This document shows positions 29,457 to 41,013 of a DNA stretch of 64,000 nucleotides, one piece after another (position 1 is the first letter of the stretch; each line of letters opens with the position of its first letter). Under the pieces are notes generated by a model. That model was not told the DNA's origin. It saw nothing but the letters and a program-made list of their open reading frames with translations, and did not search any database. The DNA lies in NCBI GenBank assembly GCA_948146395.1, contig OX411543.1:23007026-23071025 (forward strand). The letters run 5' to 3'. The DNA comes from Fragum whitleyi. Its lineage: Eukaryota; Mollusca; Bivalvia; Cardiida; Cardiidae. The position numbers and the translations under genes are program-made.

Positions 29457-30731
29457 GAACTTGTCACAGAAAGTGACTTAATACCCCCGCAAGTGCTTTC
29501 AGAGAATGAGGTACTTTGACAGGACAGGCAAAAATGCTTCAAATATAAAAAAACTGAAGGAGGAGTTTGCAACACAAGATTAATGCCGGACATGTGTACA
29601 AAAAAGGTCTGAGTTGAAGGGCAGATAATTCTTGAAGCTGAAAAAGCTGAGACTTCAAAATTAGGTCTTGCAAAACTTCTACGTGATCAATGTTTGTATA
29701 AAGTTTCATTACTTTTGATTGAAAACTCAAGGAGAAGTTTGCAACACAAGATTGTTACTTGTGTAAAGCTTAAGTTCTAATACTTGAAGCAGGGCAGTTG
29801 ACACTTGAAAATTGCATATTGCAAAACTTTAACTTGTGATCAATGTTTGTAAGTTTCATTACTATTGATTGAAAACTCATGGAGGAGTTTGCGGCACAAA
29901 ATTATAAGTACATGGCAACAATCAGCAAAAAATGTCTAAGTTCAAGGGGAGATAATTCATGAACCTTGGGGAGTTGAGACTTGCAAATTGCGTCTTGCAA
30001 AACTTTAACTTATGATCAATATTTGTAATAAAAATCATAACTATTGAATGAAAACCGAAGCAGGAGTTTGCGACACAAAATTATAAGTAACATGGTAACA
30101 AGTAGGAAAAACTGTCTAAGTTCAAGGGAGGATAATTCATGAACGAGGGGGAGTTGAGTCTTGAAATTTGTATCTTGCAAAACTTCAACTTGTGCTAAAT
30201 GTTTGTATAAAGATTAATTTCTAATGAATGCAAACTGAAGGAGGTGTTTGAGACACAAACTTACAAGGAAATGGTAATAAAGAGAAAAAAAAGTCTAAGT
30301 TTACGGGGATATAATTCATGAACCAGGGGGAGTTGAGACTTGAAAATTGGGTCTTGAGAACTTTCAATTTATGATCAATGTTTGTATGAAGATTCATCAC
30401 TATTGAATGAAAACTAAAGGAGAAGTTTACGACACAAATTATCAGTACATAGTAATAGATAAGAAAAAAATGTCTAAGTTTAAGGGGAGATTATTCATGA
30501 ACCAGGGGGAGTTGAGACTTGAAAATTGCGTCTTGCAAAACTTCAACTTGTGATCAATGTTTGTATGAAGTTTCATTACAATTGAATGAAAACTGAAGGA
30601 GGAGTTTGCGACACAAAATTTCTAGTTAAAAATGTCCACGGACGGACAGACAGACGGACGGACAGACGGACGGACAGACAGGCTGATTCCAGTATACCCC
30701 CGAAAACATTCGTTTTGCGGGGGTATAAAAA
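29457..30731 (+). mobile_element. pearl-2 element (tandem core, different termini)
   Basis: 5' end TTGTCACAGAAAGTGACTTA followed by ATACCCCCGC. A core of seven units with GGAGTTTGCGACACAAAATT recurs near 29559, 29731, 29881, 30060, 30240, 30420 and 30599, mostly ~180 bp apart. An ACGG/ACAG microsatellite (30637-30682) follows, then a 3' hairpin in which TATACCCCCG pairs with CGGGGGTATA. Same architecture as pearl-1 but unrelated sequence. Non-coding. Confidence 0.75.
30637..30727 (+). repeat. ACGG microsatellite and terminal hairpin of pearl-2
   Basis: (GACGGACAGAC)-type repeats to 30682. Then a stem with loop at 30693-30727, the outer ten bases of each arm complementary, plus the inner GAAAAC/GTTTTGC. 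Confidence 0.8.
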
Positions 30732-31583
30732 CTAATTAGATTTAAAGTTATATAAGATATTGGACAAATCGCCTGTAAAAAATTCCTTTCGGATGCATAC
30801 GAGACCCGAAAGCCGTTGAGTGTGACTTTCCTCGAAAAAAAAAAAAACGCATATATATAACAATTTTTAAGTTGGAATGCGGAGCAATTCCAACTTAGAT
30901 TTAACAAAACCGCAAAATGAACACAAGATAATTTCATTTCGGGTTTTTTGAGAACACATATCACGTGAACAGGATGTGAATACTCTTCGACCTATTTTGT
31001 GTATCTCAACTTGACATAGACATACAGTTTATATCATCGAAAAAAGTAATAATGCTGTACAATTACACAACTATCACTTCATGTATATTATTAACACGCT
31101 TATTTATGTTATAAACGATATTTATTGAAAGTTGCGTAAGAATTTACTAGTATCACATGTTTGCATTACTATATTTGGAAATCATGTGATAAGTCAAATA
31201 AGGTCAGCTATATACAATAGCACTAGCCAATCACGTGATCTGCTTATTTGGTATTGTCGCGTTCTCTTTTCTCAGTACTGTGGCGATAGCACAGGCTAAT
31301 CACGTGATCTGCTTATTTGGTAATGTCGCTCCAGTTTTTCGTAGAATTATGTTTTTGCTTCTTTTTAAGGTATAGTTTCTCTTTCTGAACGAATTTATTA
31401 CACATTTAACTTTTGACAAATTGTTTTATTGTACATTTCTGTCTACAGTTACGAAATAAAAATCTTCAGTTTATGTTGAAGGGATGATACACTTTTAAAG
31501 TTGATAAATATTTTTGCAACATATTGTCGTTTGTTTTCCGTCATATTGCAGTTTTATTGAATGCTTTATTAAGAGCACCACTT
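30732..31583. other. unassigned sequence with short hairpin and tandem duplication
   Basis: Contains a hairpin AAGTTGGAAT...ATTCCAACTT (30868-30897) and a ~40-bp segment with ATCACGTGATCTGCTTATTT duplicated at about 31219-31260 and 31289-31329. No gene recognised. Confidence 0.45.
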
Positions 31584-31585
31584 TA

Positions 31586-31905
31586 CAGTTAGTTACATCG
31601 TGTAATTGACATTCATCTCATTCAAAAACATACTTAATCGCTCACTCAGCGCTCCATTCATTCATTCCAAAAACACTCACCCAAACAATTCAAAAACGCT
31701 CAAAATTACTAAGAAACATTAGATCAACATGTACATTCAAAATGAATAAATTAAGAACCAAATCGTGATTTCACTAACATTATTGAAATTTAAAGCGTCT
31801 GATTGGTTCTTAACGCAATAGAAAAAGCTATTGATGGAACTTTTATGCATGTTTCATTAAAGGGAGGTTTTACATATCGCTAATTTTGTTCAGGATGAAC
31901 GTCCA
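31586..31905 (+). mobile_element. TcM MITE, truncated at the central palindrome
   Basis: CAGTTAGTTACATCGTGTAA end preceded by TA, normal left half, then TCGCTAATTTTGTTCAGGAT followed by unrelated DNA just past the palindrome apex. Confidence 0.8.
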
Positions 31906-31942
31906 TTAGTCGCATGTATGGTCCGTACCATTTTCTTCCTTT

Positions 31943-33268
31943 TAAGCTCACCTGAGCACAACGTGCTCAGGGGGAGCTTTTAGGATCACACCGACTCCGT
32001 CGTGCGTTGTGTGTCGTCAACTTTCTTAAAGCATCTTCTTCTCCTAAATCGCTAGGCTACTTTCAACGAAATTTTGCGTAAGTGTTTCGTGGGTGACTCT
32101 CTTCACAAATTGTTCGCTAAATTTTGATTGGCCCATAAATTTGGGTGTGGTAGGGCGAGGCCTAATTTAAGCTCGAACTCTTTGAACGACATCTCCTCCT
32201 GAACCACTGGGCCGATTTCAATGAAACTTTACCAGAATTTCTTGGGCTGGACCTTTTTTTAAAAAAAAAATTCGCGCTATTTAGATTGGCAAATAAATAT
32301 GAGTGTGGCAGTGATGGGCTTATTTTGAGCCTGAATCCTTTGGACGACATCTCCTCCTGAACCACTGAGCCGATTTCAATTAAACTTTTCTAGAAATTTC
32401 CTTAGGTGACCCTTTCCAAAAAATTTCGCGAAATTTTGATTTGCTCAAAATAAGAGCGTGGAAGGGAGGGGCTTATTTTGCGCCCGAAATCTCTGATCGA
32501 CATCTCCTCCACGACCACTACGCCGATTTCAATTAAATTTTACCAGAATTTTCCTTGGTTGACCCTTTTTAAAAAATTGTTCGCGATCTTTAGATTTGCA
32601 AATAAATATGAGCGTGGCAGGGCGTGTTTTTAGGCTGAAACCTTTGAATGAAATCTCTTCCTGAACCACTGGGCTGATTTCAATTAAACTTACCGAGAAT
32701 GTTCCTTAGGTGACCCATTCAGAAATTGTTCGCGAAAGTTTGCTTGGCCCAAAAATATGAGCGTGGAAGGGAGGGTTTTTAATTACGAGCCCGAAATCAT
32801 CGAACGGAATCTCCTCCTGAACCACTGGGCCGATTTCAATGACACTTTGCCACTTTGGGTACCTTGGGTGACCCTTTTCAAAAATTGTTCACGAATTTTT
32901 GATCGGCCCATAATTACGGGCGTGACAGGGTGGGCCTTATTTTGAGCCAGAAAACTTTGAATGACATCTCCTCCTGAATCACTGAGCCGATTTCAATGAA
33001 ACTTTATCAGAATGTATATTTGATGACCCTCTTCAAAAGTGTGTTGGCAAAATTTTGATTAGCCCATTAATATGGTTTTGCAGGGTATGGCTAATTTGTA
33101 ATGAATGGGTGGGTACGGCCTATCATCTCTGTTTATTCTTCGAATAATATCTCCTCTTCAACAATTAGACAATATTTGAATGAAACTATGCCAGAAAGTT
33201 TCTTGGATGCGATCCACTGGACCAATCGAATTCAGGAGAGCGGATAAGGGCCATTCCGGACCTCTTGT
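31943..33268 (-). mobile_element. pearl-1d element, inverted, near complete
   Basis: Reverse orientation. The 3' hairpin AGCTCACCTGAGCAC...GTGCTCAGG is at the low end, and the 5' GC palindrome (AGGGCCATTCCGGACCTCTT) is at 33247-33266. The core is seven ~153-158 bp units in which ATCTCCTCCTGAACCACTGG recurs near 32191, 32349, 32502, 32653, 32809, 32966 and 33149. It is the same core as pearl-1c. The microsatellite is almost lost (GACTCCGTCGTGCG only). Confidence 0.75.
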
Positions 33269-33843
33269 TATCAGATTTCGTTCATCAGTTTCAGTCCTGT
33301 ATAGCGATTCAGGGGTTTAAGCGCCTCTCGTTTTTGAACTGCATTGATTTATATACGCCCGTCTAAAGACAGGATGACCTGTGGTAGGCAGAAGGCGTCA
33401 GCTTCGTTAGTGGCTTGAGGTCACCGTCTCTTGAACGCATTCCAACTTACCAGTACTTTCAGTACTTTGATTATGTTTGTAACTGAGACACGCAAATAAT
33501 CTGGCCTGATTAAAGGTTGTGTTCTTTTTCAAACTGATCGTTTAAAATAAACTTTAATCATAGGGAAACATGAGCAATTATCAAATTTTCGACCTTCACT
33601 TTTCGACCACTTCCGTTGCGAATATGACGTATCTTACAAATTCATGAAGCTTTTTTTTTGGGGGGGGGATACGATTAGCTATCAGGTCCAGCATTTTCGC
33701 AAAAGACGCGGGAACATCATATGTGTGCGAAAACGCGATAAAAGAAAAAAAGGAAATTAGCCTATACGTCCTTATAGAACGGAGCCGACGATATCGTTTT
33801 TTACACCGACTCCGACCTGTAATTATTCGAGATCATCCAGATT
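33269..33843. other. unassigned sequence before duplication copy 2
   Basis: Contains a T9G9-type run at 33651-33669. A ~38-bp stretch at 33802-33840 (ACACCGACTCCGACCTGTAA onwards) recurs directly at 38262-38300. Confidence 0.45.
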
Positions 33844-34148
33844 TCAATTTCATTCAATATAATTCCGAACTCGTTCAAACATAACTCTCCTTGTCAATTG
33901 CATGATGATATTAACTTTACGATTTTATGGATGTTTTTAGACTATGAATTGAGTCGACTGCTACATGTTTTGATTCCGTTTACAATATCGTTTTCTAATG
34001 ATATCGAATGACTCTGTCGATCGAGGTTTGAATGAAATTAAGGGCGGTAATACATATAGCAAATTTCATTCCGATCTGACGAAATATGTGATATTATATT
34101 ATGTACCTTAAAACGTGGTTCAACCGTTATTTTGAGAAACCAATTCCG

Positions 34149-34586
34149 ATAGTTATATCTTGAAATTGACACTCAATTCGATCCAAACTATTCTAAATCA
34201 TTCACTCAGCGCTCTATCAATTCAGTCATTCCAAACACTTACTCAAGTCGACTAAAAACGCTCCAGAATTGTAAAAAAACGTTTTGAAATTGTTAAAGGC
34301 GATCACCATTTAATTAAAACCAATCACATTAGTTTACGATTTTATTGGCTGGTGTGGCTTATGAAGTGTCTGATTAGTCCACGAAGCCTCACAAACAGAA
34401 AAAGTACGTTTATTTTGGTGAAGGGAGGTAATAAATAGCGCTTATTTAGTTAATCTTGAACAAAATTAGCGATATTTTATTGCCTCCCTTTGATTTAACT
34501 CAAAACTGACTCAACACATTCATTTAGTTTCATTCCAAAATCATTCCAAAATCATTCAACTTGTCAATTTCACAATGTTGTTAAAT
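34149..34586 (+). mobile_element. TcM subfamily 2 MITE (shared by both duplication copies)
   Basis: Orthologous to 16060-16487. AGTTATATCTTGAAATTGAC end, subfamily-2 interior and central palindrome (about 34421-34485). Confidence 0.8.
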
Positions 34587-35344
34587 ATACACTCTATAAA
34601 AAAGAGAAAATACACTAGTTGAACAAGCTTGTTCCCGGTACATAAAACTGGCTTGTAGCGGAATACTTTGATTGCCTTCGAGAAATAAAGGCAATTATGA
34701 ACTGCCATGGGTTGACAATTTTACGGTCCGTGTATCATGAGTTACGGTAATTGATCTCACTTCCGGCGTGGACATTACACCACAGTGACGTTTAGCACGA
34801 GGGCTTTGGGCTATATATAGATACCAATTAACAGTCTCATCAACTATTTTTATACTTCGTTATTATTAACCTGGTATGGAATTGCTTACATGTATACTAG
34901 ACCTGATTTGACGAGTTGACCGTTCAATATTTTGTGTTGTTTCAAAAATTAGTAGGTTAATATTGTAAACACGTTTAAATAACCGGATCCAAAAACCAAT
35001 AGGATTAATGGGCTTACAAAAGTGAACATCAAAGTCTCGTTACTTGATCGAGTCAAATGACATACAGTTTCAATGAATTTTCGCAATGCCGTTTTGTGTC
35101 CATGCTCTGGACCAGACAAACATTCTGTCCAAATTATGCGAAGATTGTGCCAAAGTTATGGCCTCAAAAGGGCTAAAGAAATCATTGGTGTCAAAGTATG
35201 ACGGACGACTGTCAATTTGACATTCAATGATCACAAAAGCTAACCTCGTTCACGATGTACTCAGATGAGCCTAAAAATGATAAAAAATGAAAATGAAGTA
35301 GGAAAGGGAAACATTGAAAACACTATAAACAAGTGTCATACTCC

Positions 35345-35575
35345 TGGGGCCCGTTTTACTAAACATCTTACGATAATTTTTTGCGTAAGTCAAAAATTAA
35401 GGTTGTTTCTACAGTAGTCACTAAATATGGAATTCTGCCTTGCATCATCTCATTGGAATCGTCTGCTGAAGATGAGATATTGCTAGGTAGAATCTTACAA
35501 TAAAAGAAAACACCAGGTACGATTTCTGATTTTGACCTACGATTAAATTTTTCATAACAAGTTTAGTAAAACTGG
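35345..35575. mobile_element. MITE with GGGCCCGTTTTACTAAAC terminus
   Basis: About 230 bp with ~40-bp inverted termini: CCCGTTTTACTAAACATCTT at the left and AAGTTTAGTAAAACTG at the right, followed inwards by diverged TTACG/CGTAA-rich sequence. It is absent from duplication copy 1. Similar CCCGTTT-terminated MITEs are, to my knowledge, common in marine invertebrates. Target duplication unclear. Confidence 0.6.
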
Positions 35576-35754
35576 TAAACTGGTAAACAGAATATAAATA
35601 AAAGATCCTGAAATCGATATTCTTTGCGCTAAAAAGACATTGTAAATAGCGCATCAAGTGTTTTAAGTATTCAAATATTCGCCCCATAAAGTACATGCAA
35701 TTAAATCGCTCCAAACATTCCATGAATTCACTCCAATGACTTGCTTGCATTTGG

Positions 35755-35980
35755 GTTTAATTGATTGAATGGAGTTTTACGCCGCTTTCAACATTATTTC
35801 AGTAATATCGCGGCGGCTGTAGAACCTAACAATGCTGCTATCTCACATAGGGTCTACGATTATAAACCCATTGGTGAAAGACAAAAAGTCGGAAAGAATG
35901 AGTGCCGCCGTTGGGGATGGAACCCGGGACCTATAAATTGACAGTCCGACGCGCTACCAACTACGCTATGACGGCGGCTC
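35755..35980 (-). mobile_element. tRNA-derived SINE with 13-bp target duplication
   Basis: Read on the minus strand: a tRNA-like head whose GCCGCCG and CGGCGGC arms pair like an acceptor stem, an A-box-like TAGCGTAGTTGGTAGCGC, a B-box-like GGTTCCATCCC, then a conserved body (ACTCATTCTTTCCGAC; CGTAGACC; GCCGCCGCGATATTACTGAA) and a CAATCAAT-type tail. Flanked by TGCTTGCATTTGG at 35742-35754 and 35981-35993. Copy 1 has the empty site (about 17670). It resembles molluscan V-SINEs such as RUDI, but the family is unverified. Confidence 0.85.
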
Positions 35981-36487
35981 TGCTTGCATTTGGAAATTTC
36001 TGATTTGGGCGATGTCGCCTCCTCAAATATGGACTGGTTCTCCAGTGTACTTATTCAATAGAATTCGGTTTTGTACTCGAAATATGTTAAGCCCTTAATA
36101 TGTTAAGCGAGTAATCTATTTAGCGACTGCTGTTCGTGTTATTTTATTGTGAGTTCGTATATTTTTGTTGGAACAAACCAATTTTGTGGTATTTTTCTCT
36201 GTTAATGTATTCTAATTTATCTAATCTCTTTTGTTTTTAATTTCAAAAGGTCAGACTATTGGCTAAATACTAAAGTGGAAACATTCCTGCCGCGAAAAGG
36301 TTATTTAGAAGTCAGGTATAATATACATGTACTTGTTAATCAATATCAATATATATTCATTCAAATGGAACAAATAATTCCGTGTTTTCATACACAGATT
36401 TCATTACTTCTCTTAAAAAAAATCTTTCGAAAGATTTGTTTTGCCTTCGCAGAATTTCAAAATTAACACCAGGTTAACTAACTAACA

Positions 36488-36775
36488 GACTAAACGGTGC
36501 AAACTATTACGTCAAAGCGGGTCATAATTCGGAAACAGCTTGCATCGTTTTGACATCCTGAACGCAGGGCCAGCAGTAAAGTCGCCATGGGATGACTCTG
36601 TCACCATTTCTTCTTGGAGGCTGTTCCACAGTCGGATTCCAGTTGATGTGGGACAAGGTTCGGAAATTGTTCTAGGAAACAAGAACCAACAAATGTACTT
36701 TGATCGACATTTAGTTGATTCTTCGTATATGTAGCTTTTACGTTTCACCCAATATTGTATAGTTCCGCAAGAAAG
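36488..36775 (-). pseudogene. possible RT C-terminal remnant, copy 2
   Basis: Parallel copy of 26180-26445. Open on the minus strand for about 90 codons with Arg-Leu-Trp-Asn-Ser-Leu. Identification rests on that short motif only. Confidence 0.35.
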
Positions 36776-37521
36776 TGTGAGGTTCAAACAACCGTTATCC
36801 CTTACTTTTTTTCAATGTAGAATTGATCTTTGACCACTCACTTGAAATTGCTCATCTATAAACAATTTAAAATATACAAAGACTCCTTGAACACTATCAA
36901 AAATAGGGGAACATGAAATCTGTAGAAAGATCGGTGATTTATTAAAAGCTCGTAACTCCAAGTTATTCAAGCTAAAGTAAGATGGGAGGAAGATGTCTAA
37001 GGAAGATGTCTAAATAGAATTTATTGAATTAGGTTATCAAGTCAGGGACACATATTTTTGTAAGACCTGAGGTTTACAAATTACCTATAAAGTGTGGGAA
37101 GTGTTAACCGAATTAGCGTCGATATTGTGTTAGAATAACCACAGGCTTATACGTGCTTATATAGAAGTACCATTCCATTAGTTAGGGAAAAAATGAAAAG
37201 TACGTCGATTTGTCTGTGACTTACGACGCAATTAAATGCACAGCGAGATAACATGAAGCTGTTTCATATCCGTTAAAGAACAAATGCATCTATTTCTGAC
37301 TCCCTATAAGTTCCAAGTAGAAATTAATGGCCATGAACGTTTTGAAGAAAGTCGGTAAATAGCGATACATCGCTAATGTTATTATGTTACCAATGATCCG
37401 ACTATTAATTAAAGTTTGTATTGTGTGTTTTGGAATGCTTGTATTCATTTCATCTTTTCACCAAGGGCTTAGCTACATGTACCAATTACACAGTACATAT
37501 GAGCGCAATGAAAACACTCTT

Positions 37522-38117
37522 CAGTTAGCAACATCGTGAAATTGACAAGTTGAATGATTTTGGAGTGATGAAGGAATGAAATTGAATGAGTGTGTGGAGC
37601 GACTTTTGAGTGAAATTAATGGGAGGTAATCCCATATCGCAAATTTTGTTCAGGATGAACAAAATTAGCGATATTGATTACCTCCTTTTAATAAAATATG
37701 CATACAAGTTCTATAGATAGCTTCCTATTTCTTCATACATATTTGACGCGTTCAATTTGAATTAATTCTTAATTCATATCTTCGCGAGTATGAAAAGAAG
37801 CCCTCTGTAATGACACCTAAATAAAGACAATTGATTTAAATAAATTACTTGTAAGTTTCAGTTATATAGGACGTTTGATATAAAAGTTGTCGCAAAAATT
37901 CACGAATTCCTGGAAAAAACACTCGTATAAGTGAAATCACGATTTTTCTCTATCCAAATTCAATTTGAATGACGTTAGTGATTCTTTATTTTTCAATGGG
38001 TTTGAGCGTTTTTAAATGGTTTGAGTGAGTGTTTGGAATGAATGAATAGAGCGCTGAGGGAGCGATTTAGAATGGTTTTGGTTGAGGTAAATGTCAATTT
38101 CACGAAATAACTAACTG
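37522..38117 (-). mobile_element. TcM MITE with ~150-bp interior insertion; known empty site
   Basis: 596 bp between CAGTTAGCAACATCGTGAAA and CTAACTG. The central palindrome is normal, but an extra ~150 bp (about 37760-37920: ATTCATATCTTCGCGAGTAT and following) interrupts the usual interior. Duplication copy 1 has the pre-insertion site CACTCTATTAAAC (about 29010). Confidence 0.85.
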
Positions 38118-38415
38118 AATTAAACAACGACCGTTACTTGTTTAGGCTGTTGTGACTATGTTATGATAATTCATCAAAATTTATCTCCCCCACCAATTGC
38201 ACCCCATTCTTCCCAGGGGTAGGGAATGAATGGGGAAATTAACTATAATTTCAAATGAGCACACACCGACTCTGACCTGTAATAATTCGAGATCAACCAG
38301 AATCGCCTTCTTCATGACCCTGCGTTAAAAGGTCTTTGGGCTCAATTCCAAAATAAATCCTCCACTCGAGCTGGAGGAACGTCTTGGAATTAGACCTTTT
38401 ATCTTGCTAAACTTA

Positions 38416-38847
38416 CAGTTAACAACATCGTGCAATTGACAAGGTGAATGATTTTGTAATGTTTAAGGAATGAAATTGAAAAGGTGTGTGGAGCGATTTT
38501 TGAGTGAATTTAATGGGAGGTAATCCTATATCGCATATTTTGTTCACGATGAACAAATTAGATATATTGATTTCCTCCCTTTAATAAGATATGCATACAC
38601 GTTCTATGCAGAGCTGCCTATTTCTTCAAGAATCTATTAGGAGCCAAAAATGCGAATTATGTCAGTGAAATCGCGATTTTTCACTATCAAAATTTGTTTT
38701 GAACGACGTTGTTGATTGTTTATTTTTCGATGGGTTTTAACGTTTTTGAACGGTTTGAGTGAGTGTTTGGAATGATTGATTGGAGCGCCGAGTGAGCGAT
38801 TTAGAATGGTATTGAAGTGAATGTCAATTTCACGATGTCGTTAATTT
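38416..38847 (-). mobile_element. TcM MITE, full length
   Basis: 432 bp flanked by TA. CAGTTAACAACATCGTGCAA end, palindrome at about 38515-38578, CACGATGTCGTTAATTT end. Confidence 0.83.
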
Positions 38848-38851
38848 TAGA

Positions 38852-39010
38852 AGCATCGTGAAACCAACATTTACCTCGATTAAACCATCCTTAATCGCAC
38901 ATTCAGCGCTCTGTTCATCCCTAAACACTCCAAAATATTGTTTAAAACGTTTCGAAATCGTTCAAAACTACAGATAGATCATTCAAGTCGACCAAATCTC
39001 TCTTTTATTG
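38852..39010 (+). mobile_element. TcM left-end fragment
   Basis: AGCATCGTGAAACCAACATT, CTCGATTAAACCATCC and CATTCAGCGCTCTGTTCATC blocks only; abuts the preceding copy. Confidence 0.65.
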
Positions 39011-39562
39011 GAGTAAATTCATTAAAGAAAGAGACAAGTTTGCAACCGAATGGTAATTGCCTTCTATTGTCCTTAGAGGTCAACAAAAAGTAAACCTCTC
39101 ATACATTCTTTTTCCAGAATACGCACAATTGAAGGACAATCTATACAAACATAAAAGTTCTCAATCAACTGACATTTTATATGGTAAATACAATGTGGCG
39201 TTAAGAAGAGTGTATCAGTATTGATGACTCCCAAGCAACGCTCATTTTAAAGTTAAAGATAGTTTTGAATTGCCATTGCTTAATAAGGATACGCCTTTTA
39301 AAGCTTGTGAAATTGCATGGTAGTGTATGAGTTACAAAGATTTTTTGTTCTTGTTTTACCATTTCATACAATAGGATCTTCCTAAAAACATTTCGATTGC
39401 TTAGTGCAACACTCTTTTAACCTGGTAATTTTTATATATGCTACCAAATAAAGGAAAAGGGGGTTTTAAACTAATCGGAAAGTAAGAAAAAACATATCGG
39501 GCAATTTCTTAAAAAATCGGGTTTTGTGGTATTTTCCCTTTTATTCTACCAAATAAGTGTAT
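39011..39562. other. unassigned sequence
   Basis: AT-rich, with many stops in all frames. No repeat recognised within the window. Confidence 0.35.
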
Positions 39563-40215
39563 TTTCAGCTCACCTGAGCATACAATGATCAAGGTAAGCT
39601 ATTGTGATCACTCACTGTCCGTCGTCCGTCTATCGTCCGTCCGTCTGTCTGTCCGTCCGCACGTCCGTCTATCCGTCCGTCCGACCGTCCGTCAACAATT
39701 TCTTTGAATATCTTCTCCACCTAGGCCACTGGGCCAATCAAGCTAAAACTTGGCAGAGATGTTCCCTGAGTGACGCTCTTTAAAAGTTGTTAAAAGAATT
39801 TAATTTTATCAAAAACTCTGGCATCCATGGTAACGGAAAGGCTGAAAAATGGCCGAAAATCTTAGAGAAAATTCTTCACTCCCAAAACCTCAAGGCCAAT
39901 CGAGCTGAAACTTGACAGGGATGTTCCTTGGGCGAGGCTCTTCAAAAGGTGTTTAAGGAATTCAATTTTACCAAAAACCCTGTTTTCATTGGTAACAGAA
40001 TGGCTAAAAAAATGGCCGAAAATGGCTAAAAATCTTAGAAAAAGTTCATCCCCTCCTAAAACACGAGGCCGGTCTAGCTGAAACTTGGCAGGGATCCCTT
40101 GGTAAAGTTCTTCAAAAGATGTTAAAAAATGTGTTGTTTTTTTTAAAAAAAAAAACTGGTTTCCATTGTAAATGAAGGGCTGAAAATGGCCGAAAATCAT
40201 AGAAAAGTCGTCTTT
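39563..40215 (-). mobile_element. pearl-1e element, inverted, 5'-truncated
   Basis: 3' terminal motif AGCTCACCTGAGCA, a long GTCC microsatellite (39617-39695), then three ~166-bp core units with GCTGAAACTTGGCAGGGATG near 39745, 39912 and 40076. The GC-palindrome 5' end is missing. The core is a fourth sequence type under the same terminus. Confidence 0.7.
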
Positions 40216-40557
40216 TACTAAAAGGTGAGTTAAATCGAATATATACATTTTACTTCAAATGGCCGGCAAAATACAGGGCATATAACTCTAACTTGAAATC
40301 TTGCATGGAAAGGTTCCTTAAATTTTTGATACACTGTCTATAAAAATGTAATCTACAACATGTAATTAAAGACAGATATTCATTGAACGGGAAAAATGAC
40401 CCCATATGCCTAATTCTAGCGCTTAAAAGCGCCTTTATTGACATAGCTGGCATTTGGACTTGTACATACGATTGTATATAACCATGTGTATAAATCCAAA
40501 GAACAGCTGTTTGAACATAGATTTGCAGACAGTGTGGCATTGGTCTTGTATTAACGC

Positions 40558-41003
40558 CATTCGGAACATCACTCGGCCATTTCCGTAAACTGCAACAGAC
40601 CTCGGATGTATGTAAGGCGGATGGGTATGTAACAAAATAGTGCATTTTGTTAGGCGGAAACAGTGTAAGAAAAAATAGCACCGTAGATTTTTATCTTTTA
40701 CAGTAAATTACGGCTGAAAAATCTTAATTTTTTGAGAATGACGAATCATTCTCAAAAATTAAGATTTTTCGGGCGTTATTTAAGAATCTAAAGATATTTA
40801 TATAAGGATACGATGGTTTCACGTTAGTGACTAAAACGAGTAGCGTTGACGACGTCGAATGTTTTCACTCCAAGTTTCGAGGGCTTACGCCATTTCAACT
40901 GACGTCATCGAGTTTTTCCAAGGTTTTCCCGTAATTTTTAAAAATAGTCCGTCTCTGTACATCCGAGGTTGAACGTGAGATTGGCCGAGTGGTGTTCCGA
41001 ATG
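40558..41003. mobile_element. MU-A palindromic MITE, second copy
   Basis: Same inverted termini as 3660-4104 (CATTCGGAACATCACTCGGC / GTTCCGAATG) and the same central ~24-bp hairpin (about 40717-40771). Flanked by GTATTAACGC (40548-40557) and GTATTAACGT (41004-41013): a 10-bp target duplication with one transition. Confidence 0.85.
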
Positions 41004-41013
41004 GTATTAACGT

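Larger units (their letters stand above)
33844..38300 (+). repeat. segmental duplication copy 2 (parts A, B, C contiguous)
   Basis: Compact version of 15756-29180: part A 33844-36480, part B 36488-36775 (matching 26180-26445), part C 36876-38285. Copy 1 is about three times longer because of the LINE remnant, the LTR retrotransposon, TcM copies, a palindromic element and MU-B. This copy has its own insertions: a GGGCCCG-type MITE, a SINE and a TcM. Confidence 0.88.
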
